From Aureimonas ureilytica DSM 18598 = NBRC 106430 (GTDB lineage Bacteria > Pseudomonadota > Alphaproteobacteria > Rhizobiales > Rhizobiaceae), in the NCBI RefSeq assembly GCF_000382705.1, contig NZ_ARQE01000003.1, positions 62,001 to 126,000 of the forward strand: a DNA stretch of 64,000 bases. Direction: 5' to 3'. The translations under genes and the position numbers were made by a program. Every line of letters starts with the position of its first letter. Position 1 is the first letter of the stretch. The notes under the pieces were generated by a model. It was not told the DNA's origin. It worked only from the letters and a program-made list of their open reading frames with translations, and made no database searches. Below are positions 43,978 through 53,317 of the stretch, in pieces.

Positions 43978-45081
43978 ATGGACGAGCTTGCAGGCGATAT
44001 GATCGACGGCGTCTGGCGCGCGCTTGGCGAGATCGAGGAACTGGCCGCCGCGCGAGCGGACGGGCACGAGGCCGATCCGACGGACGAGCTGGACGCGCTG
44101 CGCCGCCACGGCTGCCTGAGCGCCCCGCTGCGCCCGGACGGCGCGGGCTTCGTGTATCACTACCCCGCGCGGCGCGCCCTGCCCGTCTTCGTCGCGCTCG
44201 GCGGCGCCGATCTCAGCCTCGGCCGCCTGTTCGAGGGCCATGCGAACGCGCTGCAGCTCGTGTCGCTCTTCGGCCACGCGGAGCAGAAGGCGATCGTGCG
44301 CGCCCGCGTCGAGGCGGGCGCGCTGATGGGCGTCTGGGGTGCGGACGGGCGGCCGCCCTTCGCCGCCCACCCGACGGAGGACGGCACGCTGCGCCTCGCG
44401 GGCTCCAAGCGCTACGCCTCGGGCCTCGGCGCCGTCTCGCTGGCGCTGGTGCCGCTGACCGACGCGGAAGGGCGGCTGTGTCTGTTTCTGATCGATGTGG
44501 ACGAGCCCGATCGACTGGACTTCTCCAGCTGGCACATGCGCGGCATGCGCGCCTCGCGCTCGGGCACGTTCCGATTCGACGGCATGGAAATCCCCGCTGG
44601 CGCCGCGCTCGGCGCGCCGGACGATTATCGCCGCGAGCCCTTCTTCATGGGCGGCATCTGGCGCTGCGCGGCCGTGCAGCTCGGCGCGATCGAGCGGATC
44701 GTGCGCGGACTGGTGGAGGGCCTGCGAGAGACAGGCCGGCTCGACCATCCGCTCCAGAGCGCGCGGGTCGGCGAGGCGATCCTGGCGGCGCGCGACGCAA
44801 GGCTTCAGGTCGAGGCGGCGGCGCGTGCGGTGGAGGGCGGCGAGGAGGCCGAGCTTGCCGCCTCGCTCGCCGTCTTCGCGCGGCTGCGGGTGGAATCGGC
44901 GGGGCTCGCCGTGATCGCGCTGGCCGAGCGCGGCCTCGGCCTTTCGGCCTTCGCGGAAGACCATCCCTTGGCGCGCCCGATTCGCGACCTATCAACCTAT
45001 CTGCGGCAGGCCAATCCGGACGCCGCGCTGTTGGACCATGCGCGCCGCCTGTCCGCGCGCCTGCCGGAGATTTTCAGATGA
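43978..45081 (+). CDS. Acyl-CoA dehydrogenase family protein
   Basis: The product is 367 aa. It shows the three-part ACAD layout: an N-terminal helical part (ADLSLGRLFEGHANALQL), a middle beta domain (GTLRLAGSKRYASG; FRFDGMEIPAG) and a C-terminal helical part. It is close in style to ACAD-like enzymes of glycan and antibiotic clusters rather than beta-oxidation enzymes; I could not place the catalytic Glu with confidence. The stop overlaps the next start (ATGA), coupling it to the PIG-L/methyltransferase fusion. Confidence 0.78.
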   Translation: MDELAGDMIDGVWRALGEIEELAAARADGHEADPTDELDALRRHGCLSAPLRPDGAGFVYHYPARRALPVFVALGGADLSLGRLFEGHANALQLVSLFGHAEQKAIVRARVEAGALMGVWGADGRPPFAAHPTEDGTLRLAGSKRYASGLGAVSLALVPLTDAEGRLCLFLIDVDEPDRLDFSSWHMRGMRASRSGTFRFDGMEIPAGAALGAPDDYRREPFFMGGIWRCAAVQLGAIERIVRGLVEGLRETGRLDHPLQSARVGEAILAARDARLQVEAAARAVEGGEEAELAASLAVFARLRVESAGLAVIALAERGLGLSAFAEDHPLARPIRDLSTYLRQANPDAALLDHARRLSARLPEIFR

Positions 45082-46403
45082 GCCGCTACGGCGACTGGTG
45101 CGCGCGCCACGATGTGGCCCCCGTCGTGGACCCGCTGCTCCTGATCGGCGCGGGCGGACTGGTCGTCATCGCGCCGCACCCGGACGACGAGGCACTCGGC
45201 GCCTCCGGCCTGCTTCTGGCCGCCGCGCAAGCCGGCCGCGCGGTCGGCCTCGTGGCCCTCACCGATGGCGAGGGCTCGCATCGCGGCTCGGCCGAATGGC
45301 CGCCCGAGCGGCTCGCCGCGCGCCGGCGCGAGGAACAGGCACTCGCCATGGCGGAGCTGGGCTGCGAAGAGGCCCGCACGCTGCGCCTTGCCCTGCCGGA
45401 CGGCGCATCCCGCTGGCACGACGATTTCGCGGGCGCGGCCGAAAAGGTCGCCGCGCTCTGCGACGAAACCTCTGCCACGGCGCTCGCCTCCACCGTTCTC
45501 TTCGACCCGCACCCGGACCACGAAGCCGCCGCGCTCCTGGCGCAGGCCGTGCATCAGCTGCGCCCGCACTTGAGGCTTCTGTCCTACCCGGTCTGGTCGC
45601 TGCGGCATCCCGAGGACAGGGAGGTCGATGTCGAGGGCCTGCACCCGTTCCGCGTCGAGACGCCGATCGTGGAAAAGGCGCGCGCCATCGCCCGGCACGA
45701 AACGCAGATGGGCGGCATCGTGACGGACGACCCGGACGGCTTCGCCCTGCCCGACTGGTTCCTGCGCCACCACCAGGGCCCGTTCGAATGCGTGTTCTGG
45801 CACAGGATGCCCGGCACGCCGCCGGGCGCGGAGCATTTCGAGACGCTCTATCGCGGCGACAACGACCCCTGGGGCGCGCGCGACAGCGCCTACGAGGTCG
45901 AGAAGCGCGAGGACGTGATCCGCTTTCTCGGCGAGGAATGGCGGGGCCGCGCCATCGAGATCGGCTGCGGCGAGGGCCATCTCTCCGCGGCGCTCGCCCA
46001 GCAATTCTCTGATGTGTCCGGCTTCGACCTCGACCCCAACATCGTCGCGCGCGCCGTTGAGCGCCATGGCGCGCCGGGGCGCGTGGAATTCCAGGTCGGG
46101 CGGATGCCGCAGGACTTTCCCGATCGGCCCTTCGACCTCCTGGTTCTGTCGGAGATGCTCTATTTCCTGACCGAGCCCGAGATCGAGACGCTTCTGTCGA
46201 GCGCCTGCCGCCGGTCGCGGCCGGGCGCGGGGCTCCTTCTCGTCAACTATCTCGGCCCCACCGAGACGCCGCTGTCGGGCGACGACGCGGCGGATTTCCT
46301 CTGCATGGTCGCGGCCGAGAAGATGACGCTGGAGCGCTCGGTCAGGCGGGATTGCTACCGGCTGGATCTGCTGCGCTTTCGCGCGCCGCCTGGAGAAGCC
46401 TGA
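45078..46403 (+). CDS. PIG-L family deacetylase fused to NodS-like SAM methyltransferase
   Basis: The product is 441 aa with two enzymes. Residues ~25-240 are a PIG-L/LmbE zinc deacetylase: APHPDDEALG (33-42) and DPHPDHEA (143-150). Residues ~255-430 are a class I methyltransferase, with NodS-type DPWGARDSAYEVEKR (263-277) and the SAM loop EIGCGEG (294-300). In Nod factor synthesis NodB deacetylates and NodS N-methylates an amino sugar; this fusion suggests both steps on one sugar (inference). It overlaps the ACAD gene by 4 bp and the convergent GT2 gene by 62 bp. Confidence 0.88.
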   Translation: MSRYGDWCARHDVAPVVDPLLLIGAGGLVVIAPHPDDEALGASGLLLAAAQAGRAVGLVALTDGEGSHRGSAEWPPERLAARRREEQALAMAELGCEEARTLRLALPDGASRWHDDFAGAAEKVAALCDETSATALASTVLFDPHPDHEAAALLAQAVHQLRPHLRLLSYPVWSLRHPEDREVDVEGLHPFRVETPIVEKARAIARHETQMGGIVTDDPDGFALPDWFLRHHQGPFECVFWHRMPGTPPGAEHFETLYRGDNDPWGARDSAYEVEKREDVIRFLGEEWRGRAIEIGCGEGHLSAALAQQFSDVSGFDLDPNIVARAVERHGAPGRVEFQVGRMPQDFPDRPFDLLVLSEMLYFLTEPEIETLLSSACRRSRPGAGLLLVNYLGPTETPLSGDDAADFLCMVAAEKMTLERSVRRDCYRLDLLRFRAPPGEA

Positions 46404-47508
46404 GAAGACCGGGCAGCTCGGCGGAGAGCTGCGAGCGACGCAGGCGCTCGCGCTTCAAGGCGGGGCTGAGGTCTTCGACAAGTGTCCACGCTTCGCCGGG
46501 TATCGCGACGGCCGTCACCGCCTCGATCTGGCTTGGCGTCAGGCCGAGCATGGTGAGGATGCGGGCGCGCTCGCCCGGCTCCTTGGCCCGCGCGAAAGCC
46601 CGCCGCGCGCGAATGCGACGCTCCAGCGCTTCGGCCGGCTCCAAGGCTTCGTCCACCAGCGGGTCGGCCTCGTCGCGCGAGCGCTTCAGCTCGTCCGACA
46701 GCCCGCCCCGCGCCCGCCCGTCGAGCCGGCAGGAGGTCCAGACCAGCGGCGCCTCGCTGAACCGAACGGGCAGCCCGAGCGCGCGCACGCGGCGCAGGAG
46801 CGCGCGATCCTCGCCGAAGCTCGTGACGGGCAAGCCGCCGACCGCGCCATAGACACCCGCGCGCAGGCCGAAATTCGCGCCGCCGATATTGCCGTGATGC
46901 GGCCAGGGGTTCAGCGGATCGGGGTCGAGCCGCGCCTCGATCTCGCGCGCAGCAGAGCGGCATTCGCGCAGCACCGTTTCGGCGGCCTCGTCGGTCGGCG
47001 GCAGGAGGGCGGCTTCCGCCGGGTCGAAGCCGATCGCGCCGCAGACCAGCGCCGCGCCGCCCGCGAACTCGGCCTGGTAGCCGTCGCGCCAGCCGGGCTG
47101 AACCACGGTATCGGCGTCGATCGACAGGAGATGCGCCCCCGGCGCTAGTTCGAAGGCGAGGTCCAGCGCGAGACGCCGGGCGAGCGGCGCGGAGCCTCGG
47201 CCAGGCTGCCAGTCCACATCGAGGAGGAGAAACGGCGCGTCGCCGGCTTCGAACAAGGCAAGAGACCGCGCGAGCGTGTCGTCACTCGATCCATTGACCA
47301 CGAGGACGACGCCCTCGCCGGGCGCAAGCTCGGCCAGCAAGGCGCGCAAGGTGGCCTCGATGCGCTCGGCCTCGTCCCGCGCGGGGAGGATGGCGACGGC
47401 GTCCGCGCCATCGAAGGCGCCGCCCCGGTGGAGGGCGACGCGGGCGAGAGCCTCATGGCTCCCGAGCGTTTCCAGCCGGAACGGCTGCACCGGCTGGAGA
47501 TCGGTCAT
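46342..47508 (-). CDS. GT2 family glycosyltransferase
   Basis: The product is 388 aa. AVAILPARDEAERIEATLRALL opens the GT-A fold, with VVLVVNGSSDDT and LLSIDADTVV (DxD) following; the acceptor segment GGANFGLRAGVYGAVGGLPVTSFGED is typical of GT2. The last ~110 residues are helical and Arg/Glu-rich. It starts 5 bp after the aldehyde dehydrogenase stop on the same strand, and its 3' end lies antisense under 62 bp of the PIG-L fusion gene. Confidence 0.83.
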   Translation of the reverse strand: MTDLQPVQPFRLETLGSHEALARVALHRGGAFDGADAVAILPARDEAERIEATLRALLAELAPGEGVVLVVNGSSDDTLARSLALFEAGDAPFLLLDVDWQPGRGSAPLARRLALDLAFELAPGAHLLSIDADTVVQPGWRDGYQAEFAGGAALVCGAIGFDPAEAALLPPTDEAAETVLRECRSAAREIEARLDPDPLNPWPHHGNIGGANFGLRAGVYGAVGGLPVTSFGEDRALLRRVRALGLPVRFSEAPLVWTSCRLDGRARGGLSDELKRSRDEADPLVDEALEPAEALERRIRARRAFARAKEPGERARILTMLGLTPSQIEAVTAVAIPGEAWTLVEDLSPALKRERLRRSQLSAELPGLLRLLQAARESAADPAGSNPA

Positions 47509-47513
47509 GCGTC

Positions 47514-49097
47514 TTAGCTGTTCGGCGCGACGAGCTTGCCGTCCTGGCGACGCCAGAGCTTCAGCGGGTTCGCGTCCTTCAAAGCGTCCGGCAGCAGCGC
47601 GTCCGGCAGGTCCTGATAGGAGACGGGGCGCAGGAAGCGCTCGATCGCCTTGGAGCCGACCGAGGTCGAGCGGCCATCGGCCGTGGACGGATAGGGACCG
47701 CCATGGACCATGGCGTGGCCGACCTCGACGCCCGTGCCGAAGCCGTTGACGAGGATGCGGCCCGCGCGCTTCTCCAGAAGCGGCAGGAGCTTGCGCGCCG
47801 CCGCGTGATCGGCCTCGGTGATGTGGATCGCGGCGGTGAGCTGGCCTTCGAGACCCTGGATTACCCTCGCGAGTTCCGCCTCGTCGCGGCAGCGCACGAC
47901 GAGCGAGGCGGAGCCGAACACCTCTTCCTGCAGGTGCGCGTCGGAGAGGAAGTCCGAAGCCGACACGGCGAAGAGCGCCGACTGGCCGCGCAGCTCGCCG
48001 CCTTCCTGGCCCCGGCCGAGCGTCTCGACCTTGGCATGGCCGGCGAGCTTGGCGACGCCGCCCGCATAGGACTTGCAGATGCCGGGCGTCAGCATGACGG
48101 CGGCCGAGGTCTCGGCCAGCGCCTTGGCGGCGGCGGCCTCGAAGGTCTTCAGCCCCTCGCCTTCCACGGCGAGGATGAGGCCCGGATTGGTGCAGAACTG
48201 GCCGGCGCCGAGCGTCAGCGAGGCGACGAAGCCCTTGGCGATCGCCTCGGCCCGCTCGGTGAGCGCGCCGGGGAAGAGGATCACCGGGTTGATCGAGCTC
48301 ATCTCGGCATAGACGGGGATCGGCTCGGGGCGGGCGGCGGCGATCTGCATCAGCGCCGTGCCGCCGCCGCGCGAGCCGGTAAAGCCGACGGCCTTGATGC
48401 GGTGGTCGGCGACGAGGCCCTGGCCGATCTCGCGGCTGGCGTCGAACAGGAGCGAGAACACGCCCTCGGGCATGTTCGAGCGCTTGGCCGCAGTCAGAAC
48501 CGCGCGGCCGACGAGCTCAGACGTGCCGGGATGGGCCGAATGGGCCTTCACCACGACGGGGCAGCCGGCCGCGAGCGCGGAGGCCGTGTCACCGCCGGCG
48601 ACCGAGAAGGCGAGCGGGAAGTTGGACGCGCCGAACACGGCGACGGGCCCGAGCGGCACGTTGCGCAGGCGCAGGTCCGGGCGCGGCAGCGGCTGGCGCT
48701 CGGGCATGGCCGGATCGACGCGCGCGTCGAGGAAGCCGCCGTCGCGCAGGACGCCCGCGAACATGCGAAGCTGGCCCATCGTGCGGCCGCGCTCGCCTTC
48801 GACGCGAGGGCGCGGCAGGCCGCTTTCCTGGCAGCAGCGCTCCACCAGTTCGTCGCCGAGCGCCAGAATCTCGTCGGCGATCGCTTCGAGGAAGCGGGCG
48901 CGATCCTCCAGGCTCGTTTCGCGATAGGTGTCGAACGCTTCGTCCGCGAGGCGGCAGGCCTTGTCCAGATCGTCCTTGGTGGCGCCGCCGAAGCCCGGCT
49001 CGACGCGCTGGCCGCTGGCCGCCTCGACGCCGAAGATCTCGCCGGCCGTTCCCTTGGCCAGCGTGTGGCCGATGATGAGTTCGCCCTGGATGGTCAT
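47514..49097 (-). CDS. NADP-dependent aldehyde dehydrogenase, 2,5-dioxovalerate type
   Basis: The product is 527 aa. It should oxidise alpha-ketoglutaric semialdehyde to 2-oxoglutarate, the end of non-phosphorylated pentose or glucarate catabolism. [16 protein letters not shown] and [12 protein letters not shown] give the cofactor site, [15 protein letters not shown] the general-base Glu and [11 protein letters not shown] the catalytic Cys. The start ATG 49097 has GGAGGA 5-10 nt upstream; the frame extends far upstream without family similarity. It heads a unit with the GT2 gene. Confidence 0.9.
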   Translation of the reverse strand: MTIQGELIIGHTLAKGTAGEIFGVEAASGQRVEPGFGGATKDDLDKACRLADEAFDTYRETSLEDRARFLEAIADEILALGDELVERCCQESGLPRPRVEGERGRTMGQLRMFAGVLRDGGFLDARVDPAMPERQPLPRPDLRLRNVPLGPVAVFGASNFPLAFSVAGGDTASALAAGCPVVVKAHSAHPGTSELVGRAVLTAAKRSNMPEGVFSLLFDASREIGQGLVADHRIKAVGFTGSRGGGTALMQIAAARPEPIPVYAEMSSINPVILFPGALTERAEAIAKGFVASLTLGAGQFCTNPGLILAVEGEGLKTFEAAAAKALAETSAAVMLTPGICKSYAGGVAKLAGHAKVETLGRGQEGGELRGQSALFAVSASDFLSDAHLQEEVFGSASLVVRCRDEAELARVIQGLEGQLTAAIHITEADHAAARKLLPLLEKRAGRILVNGFGTGVEVGHAMVHGGPYPSTADGRSTSVGSKAIERFLRPVSYQDLPDALLPDALKDANPLKLWRRQDGKLVAPNS

Positions 49098-49117
49098 GGT
49101 TTTCCTCCGCCATGGCT

Positions 49118-49164
49118 GGAAGCAGACGCTTCCGGAAGAGTGGCGCTTCCGGAAGACTGGCGCT
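49118..49164. promoter_or_regulatory. Repeated CTTCCGGAAG palindromes upstream of the aldehyde dehydrogenase gene
   Basis: The self-complementary decamer CTTCCGGAAG occurs at 49129-49138 and again at 49146-49155, 17 bp apart within a repeated CGCTTCCGGAAGASTGG unit. GGAAGC-AGAC-GCTTCC forms another inverted repeat at 49118-49133. The array lies 21-67 bp before the dehydrogenase start, where an operator for a catabolic repressor would sit. Confidence 0.5.
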
Positions 49165-49266
49165 TTCCTATAGACCTTCCATCTCCGTTGGAACCGCTGT
49201 TTTCGCACCCATGGCCGAAATGTCTGAGAAATTAACTCACGCCTCGCTTTCGCCTGCTCCCGCCGC

Positions 49267-50751
49267 GTGGAGAGCGCGTTCGTGAAGCGATTGTCGCGTG
49301 TGACCGTCGGCGCGGTGACGGCCGGCTTCGCTCTTCTGGTGGTGGCGGGCGGGGCGACCGCATGGCTGGTGGCGCGGGTCGCCGACAACACCGAGCTCGT
49401 CTCGCATTCGCTGCGGGTCGAGCTGGCGCTGTCGCATTTCCGCACGCTGTCGGAACAGGCCGAAACGGCGCGGCGCGGCTTCCTTCTGGAGCCCGACCTG
49501 CGCTTCGTGCGCACGATCGAGGGCATCGCGCGAGACATGGGACCGGCGCTCGAGGAATTGCGGTCGATGGTGCGCGACAATCCCGAACAGACCACGCTCG
49601 TCGGCCAGCTCGCGGCGGCGAATCGCGAGCACATGATCCTCATCCGCCGGTCCATGGCTCAGCGGCGGGCCGCCGCCCTGCCCAACGCGGTCCCCTTTTC
49701 CTGGGATCGTACGACCCAGCTCATCCAGACCGTCCGCCAGCTGGCCGTCAGTCTCAGCGACGCGGAACGAACGCTTCTGAACGAGCGCATCGAGCGGCAA
49801 AGGGCGAGCCAGCGCGTGACCTACTCCGTCATCGCGCTCGCCGCGCTGCTCCTGATCCTTGTCGCGGCCGGCACGATCTGGGTCACGCGCCGCACGCTTC
49901 TGGCCCTGCACCGCACGGGCGACGAACTGGCGCGCCTCAACGACGATCTGGAAGGCGCGGTGCGGGCGCGCACGGTGGACCTCCAGCGCGCCAACGACGA
50001 AATCCAGCGCTTCGCCTATATCGTCAGCCACGACCTGCGCTCGCCGCTCGTCAACGTCATGGGCTTCACCAGCGAGATGGAGGCGACGATCCGCCCCTTG
50101 AGCGAACTGGTGGACCGGGCCGAAGAAGGCGGGCTTGCGGTGTCGCAGGACGCCAAGCTCGCCGTCCGCGAGGACCTGCCGGAGGCGATCGGCTTCATCC
50201 GCGCCTCGACGCAGAAGATGGACCGCCTCATCAACGCCATCCTGCGCCTGTCGCGCGAGGGGCGGCGCATTCTGGCGCCCGAGCCGATCGACATGACCGT
50301 GCTTCTGTCGGGCATCGTGGGAAGTTCCCAGCACAAGCTGCAGGATCTCGGCGGCGAGGTTCGCGTCTCGCCGCTTCCCTCGCTGGTCAGCGACCGCGTC
50401 GGGCTGGAGCAGATCTTCTCCAACCTGATCGAGAACGCACTGAAGTATCGCACCCCGGATCGCGCGCCGGTGGTCGAGGTGCGCGGCTGGCTGGAGGGCG
50501 AGCGCGCCGTGTTCGAGGTGACCGACAACGGGCGCGGCATCGACCCGAAGGATCACGACCGGATTTTCGACCTGTTCCGGCGCTCCGGCGCGCAGGATCA
50601 GCCGGGCGAAGGCATCGGCCTCGCGCATGTGCGCGCCATGGTCTATCGTCTCGGCGGCCTCATATCGTGTCAATCCGCGCTTGACGCGGGTGCGACATTC
50701 CGCCTTTCCATGCGGGCCGATCTTTCGGACGAAGGAGCCAGAGCGCCTTGA
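49267..50751 (+). CDS. Sensor histidine kinase with CHASE3-like periplasmic domain
   Basis: The product is 494 aa. Membrane helices at about residues 12-36 and 180-204 bound a helical periplasmic domain with the CHASE3-like [16 protein letters not shown]. The kinase core has H-box [18 protein letters not shown]-box [19 protein letters not shown] and [12 protein letters not shown]; it resembles bacteriophytochrome-like kinases. Start is GTG 49267. It couples to the next response regulator by TTGA overlap. Confidence 0.9.
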   Translation: MESAFVKRLSRVTVGAVTAGFALLVVAGGATAWLVARVADNTELVSHSLRVELALSHFRTLSEQAETARRGFLLEPDLRFVRTIEGIARDMGPALEELRSMVRDNPEQTTLVGQLAAANREHMILIRRSMAQRRAAALPNAVPFSWDRTTQLIQTVRQLAVSLSDAERTLLNERIERQRASQRVTYSVIALAALLLILVAAGTIWVTRRTLLALHRTGDELARLNDDLEGAVRARTVDLQRANDEIQRFAYIVSHDLRSPLVNVMGFTSEMEATIRPLSELVDRAEEGGLAVSQDAKLAVREDLPEAIGFIRASTQKMDRLINAILRLSREGRRILAPEPIDMTVLLSGIVGSSQHKLQDLGGEVRVSPLPSLVSDRVGLEQIFSNLIENALKYRTPDRAPVVEVRGWLEGERAVFEVTDNGRGIDPKDHDRIFDLFRRSGAQDQPGEGIGLAHVRAMVYRLGGLISCQSALDAGATFRLSMRADLSDEGARAP

Positions 50752-51203
50752 ACTCTCCGCGTAGCGTGACGATCGTGATGATCGAGGACGACGAGGGCCA
50801 TGCGCGCCTCATCGAGAAGAACATTCGCCGCGCGGGTGTCCACAATCCGATCCGTCATTTCACGGACGGAACCACGGCCCTGCGCTTCCTGACGGAAGAC
50901 CCGGAGGGGCCGGGCCAGGGCATGCCGGCGCTCGTGCTTCTCGACCTCAACCTGCCCGACATGAGCGGCACCGACATCCTGATGCGGATGAAGGAGGACA
51001 GCGCGGGACCGCTGCGCCGCACGCCGGTGGTGGTCCTGACCACGACGGACGACCGCACGGAAATCCAGCGCTGCTACGATCTCGGCGCCAATGTCTACAT
51101 CACCAAGCCGGTGAACTACGAGAATTTCGCCCAGGCCATCCGCCAGCTCGGCCTGTTCCTGTCGGTGATCCAGATCCCCGAAGCGGCCGGCGAAGGTCTC
51201 TGA
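50748..51203 (+). CDS. Single-domain response regulator (Rcp1-like)
   Basis: The product is 151 aa, receiver only. MIEDDEGHARLIEKNIRRAG gives the acidic pocket, LVLLDLNLPDMSGTDIL the phosphoacceptor Asp and VLTTTDD and YITKPVNYENF the switch Thr and Lys. The long loop before the Asp is as in Rcp1-type regulators paired with phytochrome-like kinases. The start is TTG 50748, overlapping the kinase stop by 4 bp. It has no output domain and probably relays phosphate to the next protein. Confidence 0.9.
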   Translation: MNSPRSVTIVMIEDDEGHARLIEKNIRRAGVHNPIRHFTDGTTALRFLTEDPEGPGQGMPALVLLDLNLPDMSGTDILMRMKEDSAGPLRRTPVVVLTTTDDRTEIQRCYDLGANVYITKPVNYENFAQAIRQLGLFLSVIQIPEAAGEGL

Positions 51204-51207
51204 CGCC

Positions 51208-52314
51208 ATGGCGCGGGTGCTCTATATCGACGACGACGAAGGCCTGTGCCGATTGATCAGCCGTGCCATGGCGCGGCGCGGCCACGTGGTGGAAACCGCC
51301 GCGAACGGCGCGCAGGGGCTGGAGCGCCTGCGGCACGACCAGTTCGACCTCGTGGCGGTGGACCATTACATGCCCGGCATGGACGGGCTGGAAACGCTGG
51401 CGACGATCGCCCGCCTGCCCGACCCGCCGCCGGTGATCTACGTCACCGGCTCGGAGGAAGGGCGGGTCGCCATCGCGGCCCTCAAGGCGGGCGCCGCCGA
51501 CTACATCGTCAAGAGCCTCGGCGAAGAGTTCTTCGAGCTTCTCGAAACCACCTTCCGGCAGGTTCTCGACCGGCGCCGGCTTCTGGCCGAAAAGGCCGAG
51601 GCCGAGGCCAAGCTGCGCGCCGCCTACGAGCGCACCGAGGCGCTTCTCAAGGAAGCCAATCACCGCGTCGCCAATTCGCTCCAGATCGTCTCGGCCTTCG
51701 TCCGCCTTCAGGCTTCGGTCGCGACATCGGAGGAAGCCCGCTCGGCGCTGCGCGACACGCAGCAGCGCATCACGGCGATCGCGCAGGTTCACCGCCGCCT
51801 CTACAATTCCGACGATCTCGACCTCGTGGAAATGTCGGACTATCTCGCGACGCTGCTCGCCGAAGTGGAGGCCACCTGGTCGACGCCCCAGGCGCCGCAC
51901 CGGCTGATCCTTTCGGCCGAGCCGATCCGCCTGGAAACCGACAAGGCGGTGTCGATGGGCGTTCTCGTCGCCGAACTCGTCAGCAACAGCTTCAAATATG
52001 CCTATCCGCAAGGCGCGGGCGGCGAAATCCGCGTCGATCTGCGTGCCGAGGGCACGGGCTTCGTTCTTCGGGTCGAGGACGACGGACAGGGCTGCGACCC
52101 GTCGGCCTCGCCCAAGGGAACCGGCACGGGCACCAAGCTCGTGCGCGCCATGGCGGCGAGCCTCGGGGCCGAGATCGCGCAGGAAACCAGCGGCAGCGGC
52201 TTCCACGTCTTGGTGCGCGCCGCGCAGGGGCTCGGCCGCAGCGTGGCGCTGGCCGCCCGGGCCGCGCCGCCGCTCATGCCGGCGGCGCCCCAGCCGACCA
52301 GTTCGGTCGCCTAG
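51208..52314 (+). CDS. Receiver-HisKA_2 hybrid kinase
   Basis: The product is 368 aa. An N-terminal receiver (YIDDDEGLCRLI; LVAVDHYMPGMDG; YVTGSEE; YIVKSLGEE) is joined by a coiled linker to a HisKA_2-type dimerisation domain, EANHRVANSLQIVSAFVRLQ, and an ATPase with LVAELVSNSFKYAYP and DDGQGCDPS. This kinase class is typical of alphaproteobacterial general stress and light pathways. It starts 4 bp after the preceding regulator, giving a three-gene phosphorelay. Confidence 0.9.
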   Translation: MARVLYIDDDEGLCRLISRAMARRGHVVETAANGAQGLERLRHDQFDLVAVDHYMPGMDGLETLATIARLPDPPPVIYVTGSEEGRVAIAALKAGAADYIVKSLGEEFFELLETTFRQVLDRRRLLAEKAEAEAKLRAAYERTEALLKEANHRVANSLQIVSAFVRLQASVATSEEARSALRDTQQRITAIAQVHRRLYNSDDLDLVEMSDYLATLLAEVEATWSTPQAPHRLILSAEPIRLETDKAVSMGVLVAELVSNSFKYAYPQGAGGEIRVDLRAEGTGFVLRVEDDGQGCDPSASPKGTGTGTKLVRAMAASLGAEIAQETSGSGFHVLVRAAQGLGRSVALAARAAPPLMPAAPQPTSSVA

Positions 52315-52444
52315 AAGAGCTATCGCGAGAAATGTTGGACTTTGATAATGACATCGTGTGAAACATCGCGCACCTTTCACTTGGGTGACACATTGTGAGC
52401 CAGCGATGCAGCGGCCGACCGGCCAGAACGGGAGCGGCCCTTCG

Positions 52445-52888
52445 ATGATCGACAAGCACCTCCATCTCGACGAACAGCTTTGCTTTGCCGTCTATTCGAC
52501 GGCTCATGCCTTCAACCGGCTCTACAAGCCCCGTCTCGACGCGCTCGGCATCACCTATCCCCAATATCTGGTGATGATGGTGCTCTGGCAGGACGAGCCG
52601 CAGACCGTCGGCAGCCTGGGCGAGCGGCTTCTGCTCGATTCCTCGACACTGACGCCGCTTCTGAAGCGGCTGGAGGCCAGCGGCTTCGTGACGCGCACCC
52701 GCTCCACACGGGACGAGCGCGTGGTGGACATCGCGCTCACCGACCAGGGCCGCGCCCTCGCCACGGCGGCGCGCAGCGTTCCGGCCGAAATCCGCGAGGC
52801 GACCGGCAAGACCGACGACGAGTTGGAGCTTCTGCGCCGTTCCATCCTGCGCGTGCGCGACGCCCTGCAGGCCTCCAACATCGCCTGA
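52445..52888 (+). CDS. ohrR: OhrR-type organic hydroperoxide sensor (MarR family)
   Basis: The product is 147 aa. The N-terminus LHLDEQLCFAVYSTAHAF carries Cys13, matching the peroxide-sensing cysteine of OhrR. The winged helix follows: LLLDSSTLTPLLKRLEASGFVTRTRS, then DERVVDIALTDQG. OhrR normally represses ohr, a peroxiredoxin-like gene; no ohr is adjacent here, so its target lies elsewhere or differs. I use ATG 52445; an in-frame ATG at 52358 would add an unlike tail. Confidence 0.88.
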   Translation: MIDKHLHLDEQLCFAVYSTAHAFNRLYKPRLDALGITYPQYLVMMVLWQDEPQTVGSLGERLLLDSSTLTPLLKRLEASGFVTRTRSTRDERVVDIALTDQGRALATAARSVPAEIREATGKTDDELELLRRSILRVRDALQASNIA

Positions 52889-53317
52889 CGGCCTGCGTCG
52901 CCGGCGGGCGGCGCTGTCGCTGGCGCACGGATCGCGACTGGCCGGACGGCCCTTCGACGAAGGCGCTCGGGGATGACCCGAGCTCGCGGGGCCAGGAGCG
53001 CTGTCCAACGGGGGCGCCCCCGGCCGCGAGCCTCCCCATCCTCGCACGCCCCCCGATCTCCGGCGAAAGCGCGGCTTTTTCGCGCGTCTCCTCACGCTGC
53101 GAGCCGCGAAGACCGGGCGCGATGGATGATGCGAGACCACCTCACGCCGGCCAGATGGGTGCGTTTCCAACTCTGCGCAGCGCCGGGGCTGGTCGGCGTC
53201 CGCGATCTCTCCATCTAATCGCCGGATCGCGTTTCCGCCGGCCTCCTCCGGACGGCGCACACAGGTTGAAGTCTCGCCCGGTCTCGACGGGCTCGGTCGG
53301 AACACGCACACCCCACG
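52889..53317. other. 429-bp intergenic region without a recognised gene
   Basis: The GC-rich stretch between ohrR and the BLUF gene shows no supported reading frame. A weak hairpin (GCGAAA at 53063-53068, TTTCGC at 53078-53083, with a short T run between) might end ohrR transcription. The BLUF promoter should lie near its right end. Confidence 0.45.

Noticed and set aside
41466-46403. A very long plus-strand open frame of more than 1600 codons
   Set aside because: It joins an Arg-rich out-of-frame stretch to the real PIG-L fusion gene at its end. High GC keeps the wrong frame open; only 45078-46403 shows recognisable domains.
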